In this document: piece after piece, positions 11,521 to 21,984 of the stretch
Position numbering within the stretch: the stretch's first letter is position 1
How the letters are laid out: every line of letters begins with the position of its first letter
From: Callorhinus ursinus
Lineage: Eukaryota > Chordata > Mammalia > Carnivora > Otariidae
DNA: 64,000 bases
Assembly (NCBI RefSeq): GCF_003265705.1
Contig: NW_020312859.1
Span: 18,661 to 82,660 of the forward strand
Direction: 5' to 3'
Program-made: the position numbers and the translations under genes
The notes under the pieces: generated by a model
The model's database searches: none
What the model was told of the DNA's origin: nothing
Seen by the model: only the letters and a program-made list of their open reading frames with translations

Positions 11521-12530
11521 GGACAGCTTGGGTCTAAGTGAAAACTCAGCAGGATTAACCACAAATGTATAACTAACGTTAGGGATGATGCTGGGATTCG
11601 TATTTTAAAAGCCCATGCAAAGCCGTCCCCACTCAGGAGCTGAGAAGTTGGATCCCAAGCCCCTGGGGGTGACTCTGTGACCCCTCTGCTTTGTGCCAAA
11701 CTGGTGCGGGTTATTAAAGCCACCTGTGCCCCAGTTCGGTGGCGTGTTTGCATTCCCAGGCCTCCCGTCTGTGGCCACATTTCCACTTTTAACGCTTCTC
11801 CTTCACATGCCAATTTGTTTGAGACATGTTAAAAGCTTGACTTTTACAACCTCATAAAATCCCATCTACTCCAACCCAAATGCAGCCAGAAGTGCTCGGA
11901 CAATCAGATTGAGTTTCAGCCTCTTGACTGTGAAAACACACAGCAGGAGTGATTTTTTTTTTTAATTGTTGTATAGGAGTTCCAGAAATAAAACAGCATT
12001 CTGGTTTTGCAAGGGGGATAGAAGCAGCCAGGCGTTCTGCACAGAGGGCCGCCAAGGAACTCACAGAAGGATGAAATGAGGCGTGTGGGTGTCAACAGAA
12101 AGGTCCCCATGAGGTTAAACCAGCAAGGGGGTGGGGAGTCAGGACCGGAGTGAAGAACCTGAAAAGCCCGATCATCCAGCCAGGACGCGCACAGAGAAAG
12201 GTGCCATCAGGGTGACGAGGGACAGGAGGGGAGAAAGGTTGTCCCAGGAGGGGCGGTTGGAGACGGGCAGAAGCTGGAGTGTCAGGAGGCCAGGGGGTCC
12301 CCAGAATTGCACTGGCGCCCCACCCAGGCCCCACCCCCGCTCAGTGGCTGAGCGACTCCCCAGACTGGGGGACATCGGAGCCCCGGAGTCCCCTCAAGTC
12401 TACCAGGCAGACACGGAGCTCCTGGATAGGGTCAGGAGTCCCCTCCCACCTGGAGGGAAGCTGGAAAAGTCAGGCTGAGGCCTCAGACCCAGAGGACCAG
12501 GGAGTTTGCTGTGAATTATGGGAATGAGAC
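11521..12530. other. Unassigned flank, no gene seen
   Basis: 12110-12480 is GC-richer with long chance open frames on both strands (115 codons +) that show no domain. No gene is supported. Confidence 0.5.
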
Positions 12531-12548
12531 GTGGCCAGAGGGCGCTTT
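12531..12548 (+). promoter_or_regulatory. CTCF-like motif
   Basis: 'gtggccagagggcgcttt' fits the CTCF core (AG[AG]GGGCGC). A motif match alone is weak evidence of binding. Confidence 0.35.
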
Positions 12549-13149
12549 GCAGCCCCTTGGACTCTGCGAGCCTCTGAGCTGGTGAGTGAAGTCCTCACCT
12601 GAAACCCGATCCACAGCACCTGCCTGCAGTGAGCACACACGTGTGCTTGCTTGCACACACACACAGGCATGTGTCCAGGCACACAGATAGACACACACAA
12701 AGAGGCACTTACACACGAGATCTGTCTCCTTCCTGAGGAAGGATAAAGGGCAAAACACAGATGTTCGGTCTTTTAACAGCAACAATGGAAAGAATAAATA
12801 GCTAAAAATGATAATCAAATGACATCACCTCAGCCCCGCCTACAGCCCCATGTAGGGGACTGTGAGTTGCCCTTCCAGTACTGGGGGGGTCCCTGATGAG
12901 GAGGGAAGGACGGAGGGGAAAATTGTGGGCAGGGCCCATTTAGGGAAAGGAGAGCTGTGTTCATGAACCTGAGGCCTAAAGGAAGGCAGTGTATTTTTTA
13001 ATTTTTTTTGTGGTAGACATCTCCCCACCTCTGAAATATTCTCCAACATAAAAGCAGGCAAAAGACAGATCTCATCTCCCTCTGTACCCCAGGCCCTGGA
13101 GTCACCCCATGGGACTCTGAGGACCAGGGAGAAAATTACTGTCACAGGA
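12549..13149. other. Unassigned flank with short CA repeat
   Basis: A short interrupted CA run lies at about 12652-12700. No gene is recognised. Confidence 0.5.
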
Positions 13150-13310
13150 GATACATGTCCCAAAGCCAGGCACAGTCTCAAATGGGTTAAAATCCCACTT
13201 GCCAACATTGTGACCTTGGTCACAACCCTTGACCTTTGTAAGCATAAGTTTTCTTGAAAAATTGTCACAAAAATTACGTAAGATAACCCCGTAGAAATGC
13301 TCAGCCCTGG
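13150..13310 (+). mobile_element. MIR SINE fragment
   Basis: 'aaatcccacttgccaacatt', 'gtgaccttggtcacaaccct' and the following 'taagataaccccgtagaaat' follow the MIR order. Diverged. Confidence 0.55.
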
Positions 13311-13904
13311 ACCACAGAAACTACTAGAATTGTACTTTCTGTCTTCTATGGGAATCCCAGCCCCACGTGGCCGGTACAAATTGTGAGATGTTGTAAGTGT
13401 AAAATACACATCAGATTCCAAAGACTCCCTAAGAAACAAGAATGTAAAATATCTCATTAAAAATGTTTCTATTGATTGCATGTTGAAGTGATATTTTAGA
13501 TAGACTAGGTTAACTATATTATTAAAATTAATTTCACCTGTTTTTTTGTTGTTGTTTTTACTTTTTCATGCAGCTACTAGAAAATTTTAAATTACAACCA
13601 GGGCCTGCTTGATGCTTTTACGGGACAGCATCATCCTAGAAGCTCTGCAGTAAATGTGTTCTTCCTCCCGCAGAGATGAGGCAAGAAGGGAACGGAAGCT
13701 CCCTTGTTTTTTGGTCCATGATGGTAAAGAAGCAAGCCTGACATTTTGTTCTAAGGCAAAAGAAGGGCAGAAGATCAGCAACCTCAGTGGCGCCAAAAGC
13801 GAGGCCAGAATCTGATTTAGAAAAAGAAGTTCCAGGTTTTCCTGATTTATTTAGACTATAAATTGATCTGGCCCGGCTAAAGTGGGAGAGTACAGCGGGG
13901 GACT
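13311..13904. other. Unassigned flank, AT-rich
   Basis: A 213-codon open frame on the minus strand (12840-13481) covers this edge and the MIR antisense, so it is not a gene. Nothing else is recognised. Confidence 0.5.
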
Positions 13905-14010
13905 CCAGCGTCTCCAACTGGGTTACGACATCCAATTTGAATTTCAAATATACGAAGAATTTTTTGTACACCTCGCGGACCCCCTGTATTTTTATTTACT
14001 AAATAGGACA
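13905..14010. mobile_element. Fragment of a common mammalian repeat, unnamed
   Basis: 'ttgaatttcaaatatacgaa', then 'gtatttttatttactaaata', then 'ggacacccctaa' resembles a dispersed mammalian DNA-transposon-like sequence. Family not asserted. Confidence 0.35.
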
Positions 14011-14074
14011 CCCCTAACTTGCATGAAGGAAGACTAAGCCAGAGAAAGGAGATGCTGCACTGAAAAGTAAACAG

Positions 14075-14265
14075 CCTAGGACTTAGGGGGAACTCTGGAG
14101 CCAAGCTTCTCAGGTTCAAATCCTGGGTCCATCACTTAACAAGTGTTTGACCTTGGGCCAGTTACTTAACCTCTCTGTAACTTGGTCTCCAGAGTTGTAT
14201 TACGGGCATAATGATACTTTCCTTGTAAGATTATTAGGTTTACACTAAGTCGCTGTTGCCTTAAG
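14075..14265 (+). mobile_element. MIR SINE
   Basis: A clear MIR: 'aggttcaaatcctgggtcca', 'tttgaccttgggccagttac', 'ttaacctctctgtaacttgg', 'cataatgatactttccttgt'. Confidence 0.85.
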
Positions 14266-14932
14266 TGCACTTATCCACAGCAGGGTCTGTCTCCCCTTAA
14301 CAACTCAGCGCTGTTTCTGCTGCTACTGGTTAGTTGTCTGCCGGCTCTTTGCCCACCCCTGTCAGCCCTGTCCCCCTCCGGCCTCTGCTGTGGCACTGGG
14401 GACAGTGGAAACCGCGGTGGACAGCACCACCTTGAGTCGAATTCCTCCCCTTTCGGAGGAGGAAGCCGGTTTCTCCTTTCTTTCCTATTCCCGGACCATT
14501 TCTGAGTCACGGCAGCTCTTTTCACTTGAGTTCAAGTTAGTATCTCAGGAAGCTTCCCGGGCGGTTGGGCAGTTCACCCTGCGATCTAGCTGGGGGCTCC
14601 CGCTCCAGCGGGCAGCTCCCAAGGCAGATGTGTATAGTTAAAGAGGCGAGCGCCGGGCTTTCAGCAAAGGCGGTCGGGTGTTTGCAGACTGGGGCGAGCC
14701 CTTGTGAAAGCAGATAAAAGAAAACATTTATTAACGTGTCATTACGAGGGGAGCGCCAGGCCGGGGCTGTCACACGCCCCGCGGAACACTGGCTCCTTCC
14801 AGCTCCGAGGGAGGAGAAAAAGCGGCACAGAGGCAAGGATTCTCTTCGTTTCCAGCAAAGTGGACCTGTTCAATGGTCCTCCACACTTTATTGCAGTATT
14901 TGATTTATTAGCGATGTCCCCCCGTTTGTGTG

Positions 14933-14934
<2 letters not shown>
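14266..14934. other. Proximal upstream region of SULF2
   Basis: Moderately GC-rich, no exon recognised. It lies directly upstream of the CpG island and would be expected to hold proximal promoter elements; no convincing TATA box is visible. Confidence 0.4.
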
Positions 14935-14972
<38 letters not shown>

Positions 14973-14985
14973 ACGCGCGCGCGCG
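14935..14985. repeat. (AC)n-(GC)n microsatellite at CpG-island edge
   Basis: About 16 AC units, an AT interruption, then a pure alternating CG run ('gcgcgcgcgcg'). The alternating purine-pyrimidine sequence could adopt Z-DNA. Confidence 0.95.
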
Positions 14986-15462
14986 GCTCTGGCTCGCGTC
15001 CCTCCCTCATTTCCAGCTCCTGGGCGAATCCCACAGCTGTTTCAACTCTCCGCCGAGGGCGAGCGGGAGCGAGTGTGTGTCGGGTGAGTGTGCGTCTGTG
15101 TCCCGGCGAGGGTGCGCGCTCGGCGCCGGGAGCGCGGCCAGTCGGGTCCCGAGGCATCGGGAGGCCGAGAGCTGCCCGGACCCCCTCTCTCCGCCGCTGC
15201 TCCGTCCGGGGCCGGACTTCGGGGCCAGGGCCGTGCGCGGAGGGCCACAGGACCGGCCCGGCCCGGCCGCGCGTCCATCAAGCCAGAGGTAAAGCGCTGG
15301 CGCGGGGCGGCGGGAGCGCAGGGAGGGCGCCGCGGCGGGTCCCCCGCGGCCCCGGGCCCCCGCCGCCCGCGGCTCCCGGTCCGGCGCCCCCGCCACGGCG
15401 CGCGCTCGCCTTCCCCGCGCGGAGGCCGGCGGGCGGGGAGCCGGGCCGCGCCGTGCCAAGGG
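14986..15462 (+). promoter_or_regulatory. SULF2: CpG island, SULF2 promoter region
   Basis: Very GC-rich with dense CpG (for example 15110-15462), in contrast to the AT-balanced surroundings. It lies upstream of, and in the same orientation as, the SULF2 coding exons, as expected for a housekeeping-style promoter. No TATA box is seen. It runs into the 400-N gap, so its true extent is unknown. Confidence 0.8.
15000..15288 (+). other. SULF2: Candidate non-coding first exon of SULF2
   Basis: Within the CpG island a good splice donor 'ccagag|gtaaag' sits at 15288/15289, and a second strong one 'cgg|gtgagt' at 15084/15085. Either could splice to the acceptor at 40369/40370, placing a 25-kb intron in the 5' untranslated region, consistent with the known long first introns of SULF2. 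The transcription start is not determined by sequence; 15000 is a nominal left edge. An additional or alternative first exon could lie inside the gap. Confidence 0.5.
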
Positions 15463-15862
15463 NNNNNNNNNNNNNNNNNNNNNNNNNNNNNNNNNNNNNN
15501 NNNNNNNNNNNNNNNNNNNNNNNNNNNNNNNNNNNNNNNNNNNNNNNNNNNNNNNNNNNNNNNNNNNNNNNNNNNNNNNNNNNNNNNNNNNNNNNNNNNN
15601 NNNNNNNNNNNNNNNNNNNNNNNNNNNNNNNNNNNNNNNNNNNNNNNNNNNNNNNNNNNNNNNNNNNNNNNNNNNNNNNNNNNNNNNNNNNNNNNNNNNN
15701 NNNNNNNNNNNNNNNNNNNNNNNNNNNNNNNNNNNNNNNNNNNNNNNNNNNNNNNNNNNNNNNNNNNNNNNNNNNNNNNNNNNNNNNNNNNNNNNNNNNN
15801 NNNNNNNNNNNNNNNNNNNNNNNNNNNNNNNNNNNNNNNNNNNNNNNNNNNNNNNNNNNNNN
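15463..15862. other. Assembly gap (400 N)
   Basis: A run of exactly 400 Ns, probably a GC-rich stretch of the CpG island that failed to assemble. Its real length is unknown. Open frames drawn across it are artefacts. Confidence 1.
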
Positions 15863-16654
15863 CCACTCACCTTGTCAGAGAGGTTCTCCCAGCTTTGCTT
15901 GTCCTACGTCATGGAGGGGAGAACACTCATCAAAACAGCCCATCCGGGGGTGTAAATTAGTGTTCTAAAAAGCAACTCGAAGGGCAACCGTGGCAAGCTT
16001 GGCTCATGGTTCCTCGGACTTTTGCACGTGAAGGATCTGCCTTCCTCGGGCCAAGTGTATGTACATAAATGCCCAGTGTTTTAACTGCCATGGCTGAGAG
16101 TCAGTGTGGGTTTGGTGTTTGGGCTTTGCGTATAGTTTTGGGGGTTTTTTTATTTGAATTTATGGCTTTTTTAAAAAACCCTAATAACATGTTAAGTTTT
16201 CAAACTTAAGGGTTGAATAACGAGTTAATTGTAAAAAGCCTAGGCTTGGAGGACAGTGTGGCTGTGTGGAAGAGTGTGTGTGTGCGCGCTCCTGTGTGTT
16301 CATGAGCACACACACTCGCATGCATGGGTCCCCTGCCCAACGGCTGTGTTCAGCTGCCATCCGGAGGACCTAGTTGAAGTGTAGTTGCACACCCTGTGAC
16401 GCGTGTGCCTTTTGATTTGGGGATGACGTTTCTCTCTTCCTTTCCCTGGATAGATTTAATTTATCTGTTTGGACATGCCTCAGGGGGCAGCTTCTGGTCT
16501 CCCAAGTTAGCCAGACTGGGAATATCACCCAACTCTGCCAAGCCTGTTCTTAGATTTAGTCCCCCAGAAAGAAAACAAAAGCCCTGTCCTCCAAAAGAGT
16601 ATCAGAATTCCTGACCAGTTTGCAGTTCGAAGAAAGACCTTAATCTAGACTTAC
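15863..16654. other. Start of SULF2 intron 1, unassigned
   Basis: No exon or clear repeat is recognised. It contains the GT/AC inverted repeat listed separately. Confidence 0.5.
16272..16317. repeat. GT/AC inverted repeat
   Basis: The 11-base arm 'gagtgtgtgtg' (16272-16282) is perfectly complementary to 'cacacacactc' (16307-16317), with a 24-base spacer. It could form a hairpin or cruciform. Confidence 0.8.
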
Positions 16655-16845
16655 GATGGTGGTGTTTTTATGAGCCAAACGCTGATCTAACCCCTTGTAC
16701 ATAAAAACTCATTTAATCCACACAAAAACCCTGTAAGATAGGTTCTGTGCTTTTCATCATGTTAAAGAGGAGTAAAGTGGAGGCACAGAGAGGATCGTGA
16801 CTTCCTGACAATTGGTCAGTGGTAGAGCCTGGATCTTAGAGGCCC
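16655..16845 (-). mobile_element. MIR SINE, antisense
   Basis: Complement of MIR: 'ctcatttaatccacacaaaa', 'ggaggcacagagaggatcgt', 'tcagtggtagagcctggatc'. Confidence 0.75.
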
Positions 16846-17446
16846 TGAGCCTCCGGCGTCCACTCTGACCCACTGCGCTCTCCTCCCTCCATGACCTTGG
16901 TCTTTCTTCCAAACGTAGAAATAGTACATGCTCAGTGGAAGAAAACACATTTAGACAATAAAAGTTGGAAAGACAGAAGCCCATCAATAATCCCACTTCC
17001 CTCCAAAAATCTCCAGTATTTGGGGGAATCTCGGATTTGGATTTGGTTTGCAGGGGGGTTTTACCGTAAGGAAAATGTGCAATTGCCTGGCCACGTTTCC
17101 TGCCCACCCCCCTGCAAGTATGTACACGCTCTCCCCTACTCGGAATGCAAAGAGACAGATCAAATGTGGCTGATAGAAAAAAGCATGACATCTGAGGTAA
17201 AGGTTTATGCCCACTGAAGGCACGATGGTGGAAGGGTTAAAATTCTCCTACAGGTGAGGCCCTCTTGTGGTTGGTGATGGAGTCACATTGGCCTGTCCCT
17301 GGAGAAGTGGCTCTGAGGTTCCCAGCTTTGTATCAGGCCTGGGCCCTGTGTGGCTGGGGGACGTGGAAGGTGGGGCTCCTCAGGGCTGACCTGCAGGTGA
17401 GGGCCTCAGCCTTCCTTGTGATGAGCCCTGCCTGGGGAGTCTGCAA
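16846..17446. other. Intron 1, unassigned
   Basis: Part of 16890-17010 ('aatagtacatgctcagtgga ... acaataaaagttggaaagac') may be an old repeat. No exon is recognised. Confidence 0.45.
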
Positions 17447-17565
17447 TGCCCCTGATTGGATTCAAGGCACTACCTAATTGGAAGATCATTAGGATCATTA
17501 TAATTAATTGGCATCCTGATAAATGGCATGATTGCCTAATTGGGATGGTTGCTAGGAAACTAGGC
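17447..17565. promoter_or_regulatory. Homeodomain/RFX-like motif cluster in intron 1
   Basis: Within 119 bases there are three TAATTGG-type sites (17474, 17505, 17537), further ATTA/TAAT cores, and an X-box-like 'gttgctaggaaac' at 17548-17560, close to the RFX consensus GTTGCCATGGAAAC. No known repeat is recognised here. Candidate enhancer by motif density only. Confidence 0.35.
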
Positions 17566-17779
17566 CTTACTTGGAGCCGAAAGGGGAAGTGGCGTTGGCC
17601 TGGCCGCAGTCGGGTGTTAGGGTTACACACCCAGCAGTGAAGGGGGGCAGTGGGGTGGGGAGGCAGGGCACAAAACCAGTCTCCACCCGCATCTGTTGGT
17701 GTTTACTGAGCAGCTGCTGTGTGCAAGTCGCAAATGGAATATCAGGGGTATTTTCATAAAAAGACTGTAAAGTAATCAG

Positions 17780-17935
17780 GATCCTTTCTCTTGTAAGCAA
17801 CAGAAAGAGAGGAAAAAAATCTCAAACCAGCGTAAGGAGAAAAGAAGGGACATGTTGGCTTTTATAACCAGAAAATGCTCAGGTAACTCTAGCTTCAGGC
17901 ACAGCTGGGTCAGGGCTCAGATGCTGTCATGAGTA
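17780..17935. mobile_element. Unnamed dispersed repeat fragment
   Basis: 'ttgtaagcaacagaaagaga' then 'ttcaggcacagctgggtcag' resembles a family that recurs near 21210, 31525, 34220, 45750 and 47850. Family not asserted. Confidence 0.35.
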
Positions 17936-18004
17936 TCTGTTCCCCTGCATCTCTGTTCTTTCTTCCACGGGGCTGGTTTCCCTCTGGCTCCAGGGGTTGG
18001 GCAA

Positions 18005-18245
18005 GCCCTGGCTCCGTGGTTAAGGGAGCCAGACTGCCTGGCTACCTGCCCAGCTGTGTGATCTGGGGAGCATTCGTTAACTTCTCTGTGCTGCAGTGTT
18101 GTCATCCAGCACATGATGATAATCGTAGCACTTAACTCCTGGTTTGTGGTAAAGGATGAAATGAGATCATCAATGTCGAGTGCTTAGCACGGCGTCTGAG
18201 CTCGGCAGGCCCTCAGTGAACACTGACTGTTATCATAATTGAGGT
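18005..18245 (+). mobile_element. MIR SINE
   Basis: 'ctccgtggttaagggagcca', 'gactgcctggctacctgccc', 'agctgtgtgatctggggagc', and the 3' end 'tgcttagcacggcgtctgag'. Near full length. Confidence 0.85.
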
Positions 18246-18749
18246 GTCCGGGTTGACTGCTGAAGGGTGGTCCTCTTGTCGTCTCTGGTTCAAGCCCAAC
18301 AGGAAAGAACAAGCCTCTTTTCTGGAAATGCCCATCCTCGCCCCAGGCGTCCCTCTGATGGGACTGGTTTATGTCATGTGCTCACTCCAGACCAACACTG
18401 GCCAAGGAAGTGAGTTGGCCAGGCTCCCGGGCCCCACCCTGGAGCTGGGGACAGAGCGACTGAGCCCCCGAAGCCCTGGAGAGCACAAGTTGGGAATGCC
18501 AGTGAAAGGAAGCCTCATTGCTGGGGAGGCAAATAGCCAATACCTGTGATGCAGGGGAACACTAATTTGGTCAGAGGGACCTGTCGTCATTTTGGTCAAG
18601 GTGGGCACCATGGAAACAGCTGCTGGGTGAGCGGAGTCCCCTCCCTCTCCACTGAGGTCATCAGGCACTGGAGGCTTGACTTTTCTGCCTCAGTGTCTGA
18701 AAGATACAGCCCGGCCTTGTTTCTGTGTGTGTTTTCTGGCGGCCAGGGG
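18246..18749. other. Intron 1, unassigned
   Basis: No exon, domain or clear repeat is recognised. Confidence 0.5.
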
Positions 18750-19065
18750 CAGATGTTCTCATTACATGAGAATCATCTGGAGGTATTTGTTTTAAAAATG
18801 CAAAGTCCATGGGTGCCTGGGTGGCTCAGTTGGTTGGGCGACTGCCTTCGGCTCGGGTCATGATCCTGGAGTCCCGGGATCGAGTCCCGCATCGGGCTCC
18901 CTGCTCGGCAGGGAGTCTGCTTCTCCCTCTGACCCTCTTCCCCCTCATGCTCTCTGTCTCTCATTCTCTCTCTCTCAAATAAATAAATAAAAATCTTCTA
19001 GAAAAAATGCCAGACCCTGGTGAATCAAACTCCCAAGGAGGGCCCCGGGTACTGCGGAGTGAACC
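18750..19065 (+). mobile_element. MER5A-type element split by a carnivore SINE
   Basis: The left arm ends 'catgagaatcatctggaggt ... aaaatgcaaagtccat' and the right arm resumes '...aaaatgccagaccctggtga'. The 15-base flanks 'aaaaatgcaaagtcc' and 'aaaaatgccagaccc' (12/15 identical) are the decayed target-site duplication. Confidence 0.7.
18811..19002 (+). mobile_element. tRNA-Lys-derived carnivore SINE
   Basis: Full head 'gggtgcctgggtggctca', 'gatcgagtcccgcatcgg', CT-rich stretch, then an AAATA-type tail. Inserted into an older MER5A-type element. Confidence 0.95.
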
Positions 19066-19254
19066 ACAGTGCCACGTGTGTGTCCTGCCTCAGCAGGGAG
19101 GCTTGGGAAAGGGGCCCCTGGAGTATGCCTGTCTTGACTTCCTGCCTAATGCAGGGGCTATCGGGGGTGGGGGGCAGGGGAAATGCTCCATGTGAGATTA
19201 GGGGTATGAAGGTATTAGGAAACTACAGAGCGAGAGAGCATTCCTCCTATTTGT

Positions 19255-19930
19255 CAGGGCACACATGTTTATTGAACAGCTACTGTGTGCCAGCCACTGG
19301 TTAGGCATTGGGATGAACAAGAGACAACCCTGCAGATAATACACAAGCAAAGTCCACAAATACGGCTCGCTCAGGAAGTGACAGGCTCTACAGTGGAAAA
19401 GAAATAGCCTATGATGGAGAATGGCTGTGCGGTGGGGGAGGGGCAGGGGGGCGCGTTCTGACAGGTGACGGGAGACCCCTCTCGGGATGTGACCTCTGAG
19501 CTGTGACCTAAATTTTAAGAATGGGCCAGCCTCGGAAAGATCTGAGGGAAGAGCATTCCAACTAGAGGGAACAGCCAGTGCAAAGGCTTGGAAGTGGAGA
19601 GGAGTGGCCTGAGACTGTGTTTAAAACACAGATAGAAACCTGGGGGTGGGGAGGGGCAGAAGATGAGGTCAGTGGTGAGAAACATGGGCCATGGTGAGAA
19701 CTTTAGATCTTGTTTCAAAGGAAATGGAAAACCATTGAGGAGTTTAAAGTCAGGGAACAATATGGTTTGTTTTAGGCAGATCTTCATGGCTAGCCTGCGA
19801 GGGATGCTCTGCGAGGGGCAGGTGGGACAGGTGGGTGGGGGCTGATCCTGGCCTGGGTGGCCGTGCAGTCGGTGGACACGGAGTGAAATGGGGGTGGATT
19901 GGAGATCATTTTGGAGGCAGAGCCAGCAGA
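19255..19930 (-). mobile_element. L2 LINE 3' end, antisense
   Basis: 'gtttattgaacagctactgt', 'gtgtgccagccactggttag', then 'cagtgcaaaggcttggaagt' near 19575 and the downstream 'ttgaggagtttaaagtcagg' region follow the antisense L2 order. Confidence 0.75.
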
Positions 19931-19977
19931 ACTTTCTGGTGCATTGCATGTTCAGAATGAAGGAAAGAACTGTGGCT

Positions 19978-20160
19978 TCTCAGCTGGGGCAGTTTTGCCC
20001 CCAGGGGACATTTAGCAATGTCTGGAGATACTTTGGGTTGTCACAACTGGGGAGAGGGTGCTAGAGGCATCTAGTGGGTGGAGACCAGGCATGCTGCTAA
20101 ACATTCCCCGTTGCACACAACGGCCTCCACGACAAATACCATTGTGCCAGGGAACCAGTG
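19978..20160 (+). mobile_element. Non-autonomous DNA transposon, unnamed family A
   Basis: 'ccccaggggacatttagcaa', 'tgtctggagatactttgggt', 'gttgcacacaacggcctcca' marks a well-known dispersed mammalian element, probably hAT-related. A second copy lies at 28765 and an antisense one at about 59445. The name is not asserted. Confidence 0.65.
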
Positions 20161-21209
20161 GTGATCAGACAGCCCGTCAGGGCGGGGGGAGTGGGTGGGG
20201 GGGAGACTCCTGAATGAGAAGACGAGGAGAGAGGTTTGGGGGCAGGGGGACGATCCAGAATCAGTCATGGCAGTGTTGGGTTTGAGATGACCTGGGGGTC
20301 TGAGCGCTCAGTGGCTGCTGGATACACAAGTCTGGAGCTGGTTGGAGCTGGTTGGGGCTGGCCGCCTAAATTTGGGAGTCAGCAGAGCACCGATGTTATT
20401 TGAGGCCATGGGGCTGGACACGATCGTCTAGGGAAAATGTATTTTATTCTCTGGTATGGTCCCCTCCTCCCATCATGCCTGTTCTGCATCTATTTGATGA
20501 GTATTTTTAGCACACCCCACATGCTCCTGAGAAATTCCCAAAGGCCCAGGCTGAGCCTTCCCTTGTCCATCTCCTCATTGCTCAGTGATGAGCAGACCGA
20601 ACTCAATATTCATCATGCTACAACAGATGACCTTGGGAATTGAAGATCAGGTGGGATCTTGGGCCTCACAGGCAACATGATGCCTCCTTGGTAGAACACC
20701 TGTTGATATGGTCTTCAGAGCTTCTCCAGCCCAGACCCGGATTAAATGGAATTCTCTCTCACCAGAGACCACAGCCATTTTGAATTCTACACAGTCTCTT
20801 AATAGGACTCCAAAACATACGTAGGTCTTATAAGTGTGAGTTGATGGACAGGGCCTTCCCCCGGGACCACGAGCAGTACCCAAGATGTGTTTGGCCAGGT
20901 GGAAGCCAGATGTGTTAGGTGAAGAATGTTGCCAATAGACTTTCTTCTTGGCTCCCAGGCAGGGCCCCAGTGGGTGACTTGACCCACCTCAACGGCCAGA
21001 AGAGAGGAGTTTTTCGAAAGAGAATGAAAAACGATCAGCTCTCAGAAGTTCAGGAGATGTTCATGCTCTGGTGAAAATCAGATCATCCAAAAGCTGCATT
21101 ACTGGCCTGCTCTAGAGACAGACACTATCCACAGACCACTTTTCTGGATGTTTCAGAGAAGAGGAAATCCTACTACAGTTCTTAGTGTCCTAATCATTTG
21201 AATGTGAAT
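20161..21209. other. Intron 1, unassigned
   Basis: A short near-perfect tandem 'gagctggttg' lies at about 20336-20360. No exon is recognised. Confidence 0.5.
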
Positions 21210-21645
21210 CAAGGTGTATTCACAGCAAGTAATGGAATTCCTGGCTGAGAGTGGTTTATGCAATAAAAATGTTAGTTCTCACTTAACAAAGAGTCTGAGG
21301 CAGGGGAGCCCTGGAGCCAATTTGTTTGTACAATAATGTCTTCAGAGACCCAGGATCTTCCTGTCCTCGGCTCCTCTGTCTTGGTCATGTCATTGGCCTT
21401 GCTGCTTCATGGTCTCAAGGTGGCTGCTGCAGCTCCAGACATTACATCTCCATACAAAGTGGAAACAGAGCGGGACTCTGTGCTGTTTGTCTTTTAATCA
21501 GAGAGCAAAATCCTTCCAAGAACACCCTCATCCCAGCAGACTTTGCTTTACGCCTCATTGTTGCAGGGTTGGGTTTTGTACTCACGCCTAAGCCAAACAC
21601 TGGCAAAGGGAAATGGGCTTTTCATTTGACTTAGCTCAGTGGTTT
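21210..21645. mobile_element. Unnamed dispersed repeat
   Basis: 'caagtaatggaattcctggc', 'gtggtttatgcaataaaaat', 'tgccgcttcatggtctcaaggtggctgctgc'-like segments match the family also seen at 45750 and 47850. Diverged. Confidence 0.4.
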
Positions 21646-21984
21646 CCCAAAATTAGCAGATCAGAAGCCCTCTTCTTAGAACAAATGTTTTTGCCAAGTT
21701 TACCTGAAATAAATTCATAGATAATACAACTTATCTGCGCATTTCTTAATTGATCAAATACCCTGACTGTAATTTAAGGGAAAACCAAGAGGAAAGTGAG
21801 TTATAAGTAAATGTATGTATGGCAATATCTTAGACACACTACACTGGAAGACATAATGAAGCAGTCAGGTGCCCACACTGGTGTGGGATCCCATAAATCT
21901 GACCGTTACAGACGCAGTGGGGTATGAACACGAGGTTTGGACAGCTCAAATACCACAAGTGCTATGGCCATAACGTGATTTTCC

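Noticed and set aside
12840..13481. 213-codon minus-strand open frame
   Set aside because: It runs through antisense MIR sequence and AT-rich DNA, with no known domain or splice context.
14928..15968. Long open frames (274-346 codons) through the CpG island on both strands
   Set aside because: They consist mostly of unknown residues from the 400-N gap and of His/Thr or Arg/Pro/Ala low-complexity sequence from the microsatellite and GC-rich DNA. No domain is present.
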